This document shows, one piece after another, positions 1 to 7,684 of a stretch of DNA of 64,000 bases (positions are counted from its first letter, which is position 1; the number at the start of each line of letters is the position of its first letter). The translations under genes were made by a program, and so were the position numbers. Under the pieces are notes generated by a model. That model made no database searches. It was not told the DNA's origin and worked only from the letters and a program-made list of their open reading frames with translations. Origin of the DNA: an uncultured Nitrospiraceae bacterium (GTDB lineage: Bacteria > Nitrospirota > Thermodesulfovibrionia > Thermodesulfovibrionales > Dissulfurispiraceae); contig CAIJNL010000021.1 of assembly GCA_903822005.1 (NCBI GenBank), positions 1-64,000 on the forward strand, given 5' to 3'.

Positions 1-1
1 C

Positions 2-505
2 ATGGCAGGGGATATCCCGGTTGTTGGAGACTGGGGAAACACAGGTACAGTAAAGATAGGTGTATTCAGGCCGTCAACCGGCATGTGGTATCTGGATTTG
101 AATGGCAGCGGCACGTGGAGCGGATGCGGCCCTGATTCATGTATTGGTCCCTTTGGCATGGCAGGAGATTATCCAGTTGTTGGAGACTGGAACAATTCTG
201 GAACAACAAAGATTGGCGTTTTCAGGCCTTCGTCCGGCATGTGGTATTTGGATTTAGATGGCAGCGGAGGGTGGAGCGGTTGCGGACCTGATTCATGTAT
301 TGGTCCCTTTGGCATGACGGGTGATTACCCTGTTGTTGGAGACTGGAACAATACTGGAACAATTAAGATTGGTGTTTTCCGACCCTCGACCGGCATGTGG
401 TATTTGGATTCAGATGGCAGCGGAGGGTGGAGCGGTTGTGGACCTGACGGATGCTTTGGTCCCTTTGGCATGGCTGGAGATCTCCCGATTGTTGGCAGCT
501 GGTAA
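2..505 (+). CDS. C-terminal part of a secreted repeat protein (52-residue GVFRPSTGMWYLD modules)
   Basis: The reading frame is open to the left edge, so this is probably the 3' end of a longer gene; the ATG at 2 is an internal methionine of a repeat. It holds about three copies of a 52-residue (156-nt) module with cores such as VFRPSTGMWYLD, GCGPDSCIGPFGM and YPVVGDW. The layout resembles FG-GAP/VCBS-like beta-propeller blades, but the usual acidic calcium loop is degraded (DWNNSGTTKIG). Each module has two Cys (GCGPDxC) that could form a disulfide, which fits an exported protein. The last module ends PIVGSW and the stop at 503-505. The complete kelch protein that follows ends in the same modules. 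Exact function is unknown. Confidence 0.75.
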   Translation: MAGDIPVVGDWGNTGTVKIGVFRPSTGMWYLDLNGSGTWSGCGPDSCIGPFGMAGDYPVVGDWNNSGTTKIGVFRPSSGMWYLDLDGSGGWSGCGPDSCIGPFGMTGDYPVVGDWNNTGTIKIGVFRPSTGMWYLDSDGSGGWSGCGPDGCFGPFGMAGDLPIVGSW

Positions 506-534
506 GTAGCAGCAACAAGTTGTGACGGATAAGC

Positions 535-572
535 ACAAACGGGGGTGCATCCTAAGATGCACCCCCGTTTGT
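535..572 (+). terminator. 17-bp perfect hairpin after the repeat-protein gene
   Basis: Arms 535-551 and 556-572 are perfect inverted complements around a 4-nt loop (CTAA). The stem is GC-rich in the middle and flanked by A-rich and T-rich ends (ACAAAC / GTTTGT). It lies 30 nt after the stop, so it probably works as an intrinsic terminator, though the T-tract is interrupted. A second small hairpin follows (GCCGGT 589-594 / ACCGGC 601-606). A diverged copy of the main hairpin follows the next gene. Confidence 0.7.
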
Positions 573-946
573 TGAGTTTGTTGTTGAAGCCGGTCAAAAA
601 ACCGGCGTTATCTAGCGCGGCATAAGTATAATGGTTAGAAAAAAATAATGTGAAGCCTGCCCGCCTTTCAGCGATTTCTCTTCTAACCTGTCCCTGAATT
701 CCAATTACTGTTATCGGCCCAGGCTGTTGTTGACACAAAAAATAGATAATGATAATGTATAGTCATTGTTGTAAGTAGCGAATGTTCGTATGGTTTGGGG
801 AACGACTGTAACGCTTCAGGGAAGGGGGCGGGATGTTCACTAACTTTATATGTAATCAGGCCGGGGCGGCAAAGGAGAGATGTTCTTTGCAGTCGCGGTT
901 TTTTTGTTAATAATATATTGAAACAACGCATTTATGCGGTATATAC
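573..946. other. Non-coding gap upstream of the kelch gene
   Basis: About 370 bases with no convincing coding frame on either strand. It contains the small hairpin at 589-606 and one promoter-like pair at 730-756. I compared it by eye with the c-di-GMP-I riboswitch pattern and saw no match. The rest shows nothing I can name. If the promoter is real, the kelch mRNA has a leader of roughly 200 nt. Confidence 0.5.
730..756 (+). promoter_or_regulatory. Possible sigma-70-type promoter for the kelch gene
   Basis: A perfect TTGACA lies at 730-735 and GATAAT at 751-756. Spacing is only 15 nt, shorter than the usual 17. It is the best promoter-like match in the gap before the gene at 962. Weak prediction. 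Confidence 0.3.
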
Positions 947-961
947 GGAGGAGATAAAATT

Positions 962-3811
962 ATGGCTAGAGCGATTATTAGATTTTTTGTAGCTGTCGCG
1001 CTTTTTTTGACCCCGCTTCTGAGTGAATCCTTTACTGCTACGGGTGATATGACTACTGCCCGTGAGTTTCACACGACAACAATGCTGTCCAACGGAAAGG
1101 TGCTGGTAGCCGGAGGACTAAATGCAGGCGGTTACCTGAACACGGCAGAGATTTATGATCCTGCTACCGGGATCTTTACATCAACGGGAAGTATGACGAC
1201 AACCCGCGCGTATCACACGGCAACGCTGCTGCCCAATGGCAAGGTGCTCGTGACTGGCGGGTACTATTTTGATACCAGCGATCATTACCTGAACACGGCA
1301 GAGATATACGACCCGGCAGCGGGGACATTTACGGCAACTGGGAGCATGGCGGCTACCCGTCAGTACCACGCGGCGACTTTGCTGGCCAACGGAAAGGTGC
1401 TTGTTACCGGGGGGTATAATTCGGCTTACCTTAACACGGCAGAGATTTATGACCCGGCAAGCGGGACATTTACAGCCACAGGAAATCTGTCTGTTCCTGC
1501 CAGGGCCTATCACACGGCGGCGCTGCTGCCCAACGGAAAGGTGCTTGTCAGCGGAGGTTTTAACGGCACCAGTTACCTGAACAGTGCAGAGAGTTATGAC
1601 CCTGGTGCGGGGACATTTGCAGCTATCGCAGGGATTATGGCTGATGGTCGAATTTATCACACAGCAACGTCGCTGCCAAACGGCAAGGTACTGATAACGG
1701 GAGGAACCAATGGCGTTAGTTATTTGAATACGGCATCTATTTGTGACCCTGTTGCCGGGACAATTGTCGCTACTGCGGCGCCTATGACGGCTGCTCGCGA
1801 GTATCACACGTCAACGTTGCTGCCAAACGGCAAGGTGTTTATATCCGGCGGCCTGAATGGCGGAGGATCTCTGAACACGGCAGAGCTTTTCGACCCTGCT
1901 GCGGGGGGGACTTTTGCAGCAACTCCGGCGAATCTTACGTCTAACCGTGTGTATCACTCGGCAACGCTTTTGCCGGGTGGCCGTGTGCTTATAAGCGGCG
2001 GACATAATGGCAGCAATTACTCAAACACTGCAGAGTTTTATGACCCGGCTGTGGGGTCTTTTGATGCTATCACTGGAACTATGACGCACTCTCGTGGGAA
2101 TCACTCGGCAAATCTGCTTCCCAGCGGCAAAGTGCTTGTCACCGGAGGTGCTTCCGAGAGCACTGCGGAGCTTTATGACCCTTCGACCGGGGCATTTACA
2201 GCTACGGGGAGTATGCCGGCTGTTCGTCAAAATCACACCTCAACACTTTTGCCAAATGGTAAGGTGCTTATAACGGGAGGTTACAATGGCGCGTACTTGA
2301 ACACTGCGCTGATTTATGATCCGGCGGGCGGGACATTTGCTGCAGCTCAGAACATGAATGAAGGCCGCGCATGGCACTCGGCAACACTGCTTCCCGATGG
2401 CAAGGTGCTCATAACCGGCGGTGATAACGGATCCACTGTTGTCAACACGGCCGAGATTTATGATCCCGCCACCGGGATGTTTACTGCTACCACGCACACT
2501 ATGGTCGCTTCTCGTAAGACTCATACGGCAACGCTGCTTCCCAACGGTAAAGTGCTTTTAACAGGAGGTAATGGTCTGAACAGTGCAGAGCTTTATGATC
2601 CTGCCACAGGGACATTTACTGCTACCACTCATACTATGACGGTGGCTCGCAGTCTTCATGCGGCAACACTGCTGCCAAACGGTAAGGTGCTTATCACAGG
2701 TGGATTCAGCGGCACCATTTACCTTGACGCGGCAGAGCTTTACGACCGTGCGACCGACACATTTACAGCTACGTCATGGCATATGATTGCTGCCCGTGGA
2801 GATCATACAGCAACGCTGCTTTCTAATGGTAAGGTTCTTGTAACCGGAGGGTACAATGGCAGCAGTTCCCTGATAACGGCAGAGCTTTATGACCCCGCTG
2901 TCGGATCGTTTGCCCTTACTGCCACTGATATGTCCAATAGCCGACAGAATCAAACTGCAACGCTGCTGTTGAGTGGTAAGGTGCTTGTGGCCGGAGGTTA
3001 TACAGACTCGGCCAATCTTTATGACATCGGACTCGGCTATAGTGCCGGTCGTCAGCCGGTGATTTCGACCATCTCTGCCGCTACAGGCAAACTGGTCCTT
3101 AGCGGGACAGGATTTAGGGGAGATTCCGAAGGCTCGTCAGGGAATACCGGCAATGCATCATCAGGAATACCCGTTCTGCAGGTACAAAGAGTGGATGGCG
3201 GAGCGTTGCAGACCATCAGATCCGCTCCGACAGCCAATTGGTCATCCACTTCTTTCGTATCATCGTCTTTGAGCACACTTGGAAGTGGTCATTACCTTGC
3301 TACTGTCATTGCAGACGGAGTGCCGGGCAATGCGTCGATATTTGTTGTCGGGTCGCCCCAGATAGGGCTTTTCCGCCCTTCGACGGGCATGTGGTATTTG
3401 GATTCGGATGGCAACGGAGGGTGGAGCGGTTGCGGGCCTGATGGATGTATTGGACCCTTTGGCATGGCGGGTGATTACCCGGTTGTTGGAGACTGGACCG
3501 GTACTGGAACAAGAAAGATCGGCGTTTTCAGACCTTCGACTGGCATGTGGTATTTGGATTCGAATGGCAGCGGAGGGTGGAGCGGTTGCGGGCCTGATTC
3601 ATGTATTGGTCCCTTTGGCATGGCGGGTGATTACCCGGTTGTTGGAGACTGGACCGGTACTGGAACAACAAAGATCGGCGTTTTCAGACCTTCGACTGGC
3701 ATGTGGTATTTGGATTCAGATGGCAGCGGAGGGTGGAGCGGTTGCGGACCTGACGGATGCTTTGGTCAATTTGGTATGGCTGGTGATCTCCCGGTTGTTG
3801 GCAGCTGGTAA
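962..3811 (+). CDS. Secreted kelch-repeat beta-propeller protein with three C-terminal 52-residue modules
   Basis: 949 residues. The ATG at 962 has a strong ribosome site (GGAGGAG, 947-953). Residues 1-21 look like a signal peptide (hydrophobic core FFVAVALFLTPLL). From about residue 25 to 720 there are 14 kelch-type repeats of about 49 residues, each with a variant of HTATLLPNGKVLVTGG and NTAEIYDPATG; fourteen blades could make two seven-bladed propellers. A linker domain at about 725-795 (LVLSGTGFRG, later VIADGVPGN) resembles the Ig/TIG-like domain often found after kelch repeats in secreted proteins. Residues about 800-949 are three modules nearly identical to those of the upstream gene. 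It is probably an extracellular binding or adhesion protein; no catalytic motif is visible. Confidence 0.85.
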   Translation: MARAIIRFFVAVALFLTPLLSESFTATGDMTTAREFHTTTMLSNGKVLVAGGLNAGGYLNTAEIYDPATGIFTSTGSMTTTRAYHTATLLPNGKVLVTGGYYFDTSDHYLNTAEIYDPAAGTFTATGSMAATRQYHAATLLANGKVLVTGGYNSAYLNTAEIYDPASGTFTATGNLSVPARAYHTAALLPNGKVLVSGGFNGTSYLNSAESYDPGAGTFAAIAGIMADGRIYHTATSLPNGKVLITGGTNGVSYLNTASICDPVAGTIVATAAPMTAAREYHTSTLLPNGKVFISGGLNGGGSLNTAELFDPAAGGTFAATPANLTSNRVYHSATLLPGGRVLISGGHNGSNYSNTAEFYDPAVGSFDAITGTMTHSRGNHSANLLPSGKVLVTGGASESTAELYDPSTGAFTATGSMPAVRQNHTSTLLPNGKVLITGGYNGAYLNTALIYDPAGGTFAAAQNMNEGRAWHSATLLPDGKVLITGGDNGSTVVNTAEIYDPATGMFTATTHTMVASRKTHTATLLPNGKVLLTGGNGLNSAELYDPATGTFTATTHTMTVARSLHAATLLPNGKVLITGGFSGTIYLDAAELYDRATDTFTATSWHMIAARGDHTATLLSNGKVLVTGGYNGSSSLITAELYDPAVGSFALTATDMSNSRQNQTATLLLSGKVLVAGGYTDSANLYDIGLGYSAGRQPVISTISAATGKLVLSGTGFRGDSEGSSGNTGNASSGIPVLQVQRVDGGALQTIRSAPTANWSSTSFVSSSLSTLGSGHYLATVIADGVPGNASIFVVGSPQIGLFRPSTGMWYLDSDGNGGWSGCGPDGCIGPFGMAGDYPVVGDWTGTGTRKIGVFRPSTGMWYLDSNGSGGWSGCGPDSCIGPFGMAGDYPVVGDWTGTGTTKIGVFRPSTGMWYLDSDGSGGWSGCGPDGCFGQFGMAGDLPVVGSW

Positions 3812-3878
3812 GTAACAGCAACAAGTTGTGACGAATAAGCACAACCGGGGGTGTGTCTTAGGATGCACCCCCGGTTGT
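3780..3878 (+). repeat. 3' cassette repeated from 477-572, spanning stop codon and terminator
   Basis: The last codons, stop codon, the following 30 nt (CAGCAACAAGTTGTGACG is shared) and the hairpin are nearly the same as at 477-572. Similarity across non-coding bases shows that a DNA segment, not only a protein domain, was duplicated or converted between the two neighbouring genes. Confidence 0.85.
3841..3878 (+). terminator. Hairpin terminator after the kelch gene
   Basis: Arms 3841-3853 and 3866-3878 form a 13-bp perfect stem (ACAACCGGGGGTG and complement). The upper stem is disturbed relative to the copy at 535-572. The outer pair differs from the first copy by a compensated change (AAACGG/CCGTTT against AACCGG/CCGGTT), which supports selection on the stem. 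Confidence 0.65.
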
Positions 3879-4005
3879 TAAGTCTGTCTGACCAGATTTT
3901 CGGAATATAGAGATTGAATGGTGCAACATCTATTGATGACAGAGCTCTGCATTCTATCGTAGCAGCTATTGAAACCACTGATGTATTTATGTTAATGTTC
4001 AAAGT

Positions 4006-4587
4006 ATGAACACTCAGAATGCGTTGGATGAGATATCGCTCCGATTGCTCGACGAATTTACAAAGGAGCCCGAAATTTCTCAAAGGGCAATTTCAGCAAA
4101 ACTAGGTATTGCCCTGGGTCTGGTCAACTCCTACATAAAACGACTTTATAAAAAAGGACATATAAAGGTCAAGACACTCCCCAGAAACCGCATCAAATAT
4201 ATCATAACACCCGCAGGATTTATCGAAAAGGCCCGCCTTACGTATACCTTTATGAACTATTCTATCCAGCATTTCAAGGAGATAAGGACAAATATCGAGC
4301 GGACTTATGCCAGAATGCAGTCCGAAGGTATTGAAAGAATATTGCTTTGTGGCGATGGTGAAATAGCTGAGCTCTGCTTCATATCCACCCGAGGGCTGCA
4401 ATTAAAGATTATTGGTATTGTTGCGGAAGAAAAGATCGATAACGGATTTTTCGGTCAGCATATTTTTACGGTCGAGGACATAGGCGAGCTCGACTATGAC
4501 GCCATCCTCGTTTCTTCCATAAACGATAGAGTTCTAAGCAGTATCTGCGGCAATAACTTCAACAATAAAAAGGTCTTTTATCTGTGA
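4006..4587 (+). CDS. Winged-helix regulator with C-terminal nucleotide-binding-like domain
   Basis: 193 residues. The N-terminal 75 residues form a MarR/Lrp-like winged helix (EPEISQRAISAKLGI, then LVNSYIKRLYKKGHI and a wing near TLPRNRIKYIITPAGF). Residues about 105-193 look like a small Rossmann/CoA-binding-like domain (ERILLCGDGEIAEL, IIGIVAE, YDAILVSS). Such proteins commonly sit at the head of exopolysaccharide loci. Its stop overlaps the start of the NusG-like gene, so the two are coupled. No strong ribosome site precedes 4006. It is probably the local regulator of the polysaccharide locus; its ligand is unknown. Confidence 0.75.
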   Translation: MNTQNALDEISLRLLDEFTKEPEISQRAISAKLGIALGLVNSYIKRLYKKGHIKVKTLPRNRIKYIITPAGFIEKARLTYTFMNYSIQHFKEIRTNIERTYARMQSEGIERILLCGDGEIAELCFISTRGLQLKIIGIVAEEKIDNGFFGQHIFTVEDIGELDYDAILVSSINDRVLSSICGNNFNNKKVFYL

Positions 4588-5123
4588 TGAATATGGCCGT
4601 GCACAAAGAGGTCAAAGAAGCTGATGAATTTCAATGGTATGGCGTATGCGTCCGCTCGCGCCACGAATTCAGCGTGACGGAGAGGCTTGCTAAATCGGGT
4701 GTAGACGCTTTTCTGCCGATCGTCGAGAGGTTGAGAAAATGGAAAGACAGAAAAAAACTCGTGAACTTTCCGCTTTTCCCTGGTTATCTGTTTGTTTGTC
4801 TACCAATAACTGATATTCCACGGCTCACCGTGCTGAAGACACCAGGTGTCGTGCGCTTTATCGGACAGACAAACGGAGCCCCTGAGCCGGTTCCTGCTGA
4901 ACAGATACTCTCACTGAAACAACTTGTTGAAAGCAAAAAGGACCTGGATCCATATCCTTATCTGAAAGAAGGGAATAGGGTAAAGATAAAAAGCGGACCC
5001 CTTAAAGGCATGGAAGGTATCCTTGTTGAGAGGAAGGGGATTCACAATCTTGTTCTTTCAGTCGACATTTTGCAGCAGGGCGTATCTGTAAAGGTAGAAG
5101 CATCTATTATAGAAGCGTTATAA
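4584..5123 (+). CDS. Specialised NusG/UpxY-type transcription antiterminator
   Basis: 179 residues. An N-terminal NGN domain (WYGVCVRSRHEFSVTERL, FPLFPGYLFVCL, VLKTPGVVRFIG) is followed by a C-terminal KOW motif (GNRVKIKSGPLKGMEGIL). This is the NusG paralogue group (RfaH, UpxY, LoaP) that binds RNA polymerase and lets it read through long polysaccharide operons. It overlaps the previous stop (ATGA), and ATG codons at 4587 and 4593 are alternative starts. Its position at the head of a 35-kb same-strand locus fits this role. Housekeeping NusG is less likely because secE and ribosomal genes are absent. Confidence 0.88.
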   Translation: MMNMAVHKEVKEADEFQWYGVCVRSRHEFSVTERLAKSGVDAFLPIVERLRKWKDRKKLVNFPLFPGYLFVCLPITDIPRLTVLKTPGVVRFIGQTNGAPEPVPAEQILSLKQLVESKKDLDPYPYLKEGNRVKIKSGPLKGMEGILVERKGIHNLVLSVDILQQGVSVKVEASIIEAL

Positions 5124-5395
5124 TTACGGCTGTTTAATTATTTTCAATGCCATCCTGGTTAGTTCTTTTTTTTGAGAACTGTGACCGAGAGGGCGGAGCA
5201 GTAAAAAAATAGGCTCGGCAAGGAATTATTTAAATGATCAGTATATTAGTAACTGCCGGTGCGGGATATGAATGAAAGGCGCTGACAGGTAAATAATGAG
5301 GGCAAAGGCGCGTTTATTAAATTTAATATGGGTGGACATAGAAACACAATACATAAGCGGAATGAATCAGAACAGAACAGGATTTCATTACATTA
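5124..5395. promoter_or_regulatory. Leader between the antiterminator and the first export gene
   Basis: 272 non-coding bases. They contain a 6-bp hairpin (AGTTCT 5161-5166 / AGAACT 5175-5180) and, 10 nt after it, GGGCGGAGCAG at 5191-5201. The latter partly resembles the ops element (GGCGGTAGC) used by RfaH. This is where an antiterminator loading site would be expected. The match is imperfect and could be chance. Confidence 0.3.
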
Positions 5396-6220
5396 ATGTT
5401 AAGTAAATATATTAAAAAGTTGAAACATTTCTATTTATTCCCAAGAGATCTTTTGAAAAACAGAGGAATTCTCCTTGAGCTGACAAAAAATGATTTCAGG
5501 GAACAGTATCTGGGGTCATACTTGGGATTATTCTGGGCATTCGCTCAACCAGTCGCTATCATAGGCATATTATGGTTTATTTTTGAGGTTGGATTTAAAT
5601 CACCACCTATTGGAAAGTATCCTTTTATGCTGTGGCTTTCGGCGGGCATGATGCCCTGGTTTTTTTTGAGCGATGCTGTGTTGTCGGCGACGAGTTCAAT
5701 AACTGGTAAAAGCTATTTAGTTAAAAAAATCGTATTCAGGGTCGGTATGCTGCCGATTATAAAAATACTTTCCTCATTGATCGTCCACCTTATTTTTATT
5801 GGCATATTGCTTGCTATATTTGTGATCTACGGTTATAGCCCGGATCTATATAATGTCCAGATTGTTTATTATCTTTTTGCGGCAATAGTCTTCACGTTGG
5901 GTATTTCCTGGATTACTTCTTCTTTGGCTGTTTTTTTGAAAGACATAAGCTACGCCATGGGGATTGTTCTTCAGTTCGGGTTCTGGCTAACTCCTATTTT
6001 TTGGTCTCTAACAACGCTACCTGATCGCTATCGTCCATTTATCAAATTAAATCCTGCTTATTATATTATTGAAGGCTATCGTGATTGCCTGATTCATAAA
6101 ATATGGTTCTGGGAACATGGTGAATTAACCGTATATTTCTGGTGCGTGACGGGGACAATATTCGTTTTCGGCGCGGTGCTGTTTAGGAAATTAAAACCGC
6201 ACTTTGCAGATGTGCTATAA
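5396..6220 (+). CDS. wzm: Polysaccharide ABC transporter permease (Wzm/KpsM/TagG type)
   Basis: 274 residues, six predicted membrane segments (about 48-66, 78-98, 117-145, 155-180, 186-207, 245-265). It carries ABC-2 permease features: an amphipathic N-terminus with NDFREQYLGSYLGLFWAFAQP and the LKDISYAMGIVLQFGFWLTPIFW segment. Wzm exports a finished, lipid-linked glycan across the inner membrane. The ATPase gene follows after 5 nt. The ATG has only a weak ribosome site. Confidence 0.93.
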   Translation: MLSKYIKKLKHFYLFPRDLLKNRGILLELTKNDFREQYLGSYLGLFWAFAQPVAIIGILWFIFEVGFKSPPIGKYPFMLWLSAGMMPWFFLSDAVLSATSSITGKSYLVKKIVFRVGMLPIIKILSSLIVHLIFIGILLAIFVIYGYSPDLYNVQIVYYLFAAIVFTLGISWITSSLAVFLKDISYAMGIVLQFGFWLTPIFWSLTTLPDRYRPFIKLNPAYYIIEGYRDCLIHKIWFWEHGELTVYFWCVTGTIFVFGAVLFRKLKPHFADVL

Positions 6221-6225
6221 GAACT

Positions 6226-7548
6226 ATGCATGATATTGCGATAAAAGTAGAAAATTTGTCAAAGGTCTATGAGCTTTTCAATAATCCTGTCGACAGGCTG
6301 AAGGAGGTCATTCACCCTTTTCGCAAGATATATCACCGCGATTTTTACGCTCTTAAAGACGTTTCGTTTGAAATTAAGAGGGGAGACACCACAGGCATCA
6401 TAGGCAAAAACGGCTCAGGAAAATCGACCCTTCTTAAGATAATCACCGGGGTTCTTACTCCAACCAATGGAAGAGTTCAAGTAAACGGCCGCATATCAGC
6501 CCTGCTTGAGCTCGGCGCAGGATTCAACCCGGAGCTTACGGGTATTGAAAATGTTTATTTTAATGGTACCTTGATGGGATATTCCAGAGCGGAAATGGAC
6601 GCAAAGATAGACGATATTCTATCTTTTGCAGATATAGGCGAGTTTGTATATCAGCCTGTGAAGACTTATTCGAGCGGTATGTTTGTAAGGCTGGCGTTTG
6701 CAGTGTCAACAGTCGTTGATCCGGAAATATTGATCGTTGACGAGGCGCTTTCTGTGGGCGATATGTTTTTTCAGGCGAAATGCATGACACGAATGAAGAA
6801 GATGATTGATGATGACGGGACAACACTTCTGTTTGTCAGTCATGATATGAGCGCACTGAAAAGCCTCTGTTCACGAGGGATTTATCTCGAACGTGGCACT
6901 GTTCAGGCAATCGGTCCTGCTGGCGAGGTCGCAGAACTCTATAATCGCAATATGCGCATTGAAATGAATGAAGAGTTCACTTCTGCATTACCATCAACAG
7001 CTACGAAGATGGAAGCATCGGCTACCAAGGAAAGCAGAGGATTGGTACATATCTCCGGGTTTAAAGAGTCCGTAGATTTCGAACAGCGGGTCGCCCCTTT
7101 TCGATATGGAGATGGCGGAGCAAAAATCACATTTGCAGAGTTGCTTGACGAACATTCACACCCGATAAATGAAGTCAGCTTCAACCAGTCTGTCTTTGTT
7201 AGAGTATCTATAGAAACCGCAGTGGATGATGAGATCGGTTGTAACTACTATGTGATGGACGAAAAGAAAATATTTATTCTTGGCGCATCGCTGAATCTTG
7301 CAGGCCAGCCTTTGATGCAAGTCAAAAACGGTGGCCGATATGTTGTGACCTTCAAAACCCGCCTGCCTCTGCATGAGGGGGGTCACAGTATTCAGTTGCA
7401 GCTTGTAAAGTCGACGGGACAAGAGAATTCTGCAATATTCCTGGATGTTATTGACGATGCGATCCTCTTTAAGATGTTTCGCCGGGAAGGCGCTCGTATA
7501 TGGGCAAGAGCTTATGTTGAAAATGAAGTGGAGATCAAATCGTGTTAA
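6226..7548 (+). CDS. wzt: Polysaccharide ABC transporter ATPase with C-terminal carbohydrate-binding domain (Wzt)
   Basis: 440 residues. Walker A is GKNGSGKST (60-68), the signature is YSSGM (148-152), Walker B is ILIVDEALSVGD (168-179) and the switch His is H206. Residues about 275-430 are the extra Wzt C-terminal beta-sandwich, which in characterised Wzt proteins recognises the capped non-reducing end of the glycan. Its presence implies a chain with a specific terminal modification; the methyltransferases in this locus could make it. It pairs with the permease 5 nt upstream. Confidence 0.93.
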   Translation: MHDIAIKVENLSKVYELFNNPVDRLKEVIHPFRKIYHRDFYALKDVSFEIKRGDTTGIIGKNGSGKSTLLKIITGVLTPTNGRVQVNGRISALLELGAGFNPELTGIENVYFNGTLMGYSRAEMDAKIDDILSFADIGEFVYQPVKTYSSGMFVRLAFAVSTVVDPEILIVDEALSVGDMFFQAKCMTRMKKMIDDDGTTLLFVSHDMSALKSLCSRGIYLERGTVQAIGPAGEVAELYNRNMRIEMNEEFTSALPSTATKMEASATKESRGLVHISGFKESVDFEQRVAPFRYGDGGAKITFAELLDEHSHPINEVSFNQSVFVRVSIETAVDDEIGCNYYVMDEKKIFILGASLNLAGQPLMQVKNGGRYVVTFKTRLPLHEGGHSIQLQLVKSTGQENSAIFLDVIDDAILFKMFRREGARIWARAYVENEVEIKSC

Positions 7549-7684
7549 TAGGATCGATTAGATGCTCAATTTGGGTCTCAAACGGTCTGTCCATAAACCT
7601 TAATCGTGTTCGGTATTATGTGGTGGTTGAAGTTATTACGTTGTGAGCAAATGATTCCAACTATATTTTTAGGACGGTTAAACA

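Noticed and set aside
2-505. Regular 156-bp repeats considered as a CRISPR-like array
   Set aside because: The repeats are in frame, have no unique spacers and encode a conserved protein module.
573-961. Possible c-di-GMP or other riboswitch before the kelch gene
   Set aside because: The conserved core motifs and stems are not found by eye; only short weak hairpins are seen.
1181-2524. Several long minus-strand frames opposite the kelch gene
   Set aside because: They are mirror images of the repeated coding sequence: same period, Arg/Cys-rich, no known domain, no ribosome sites.
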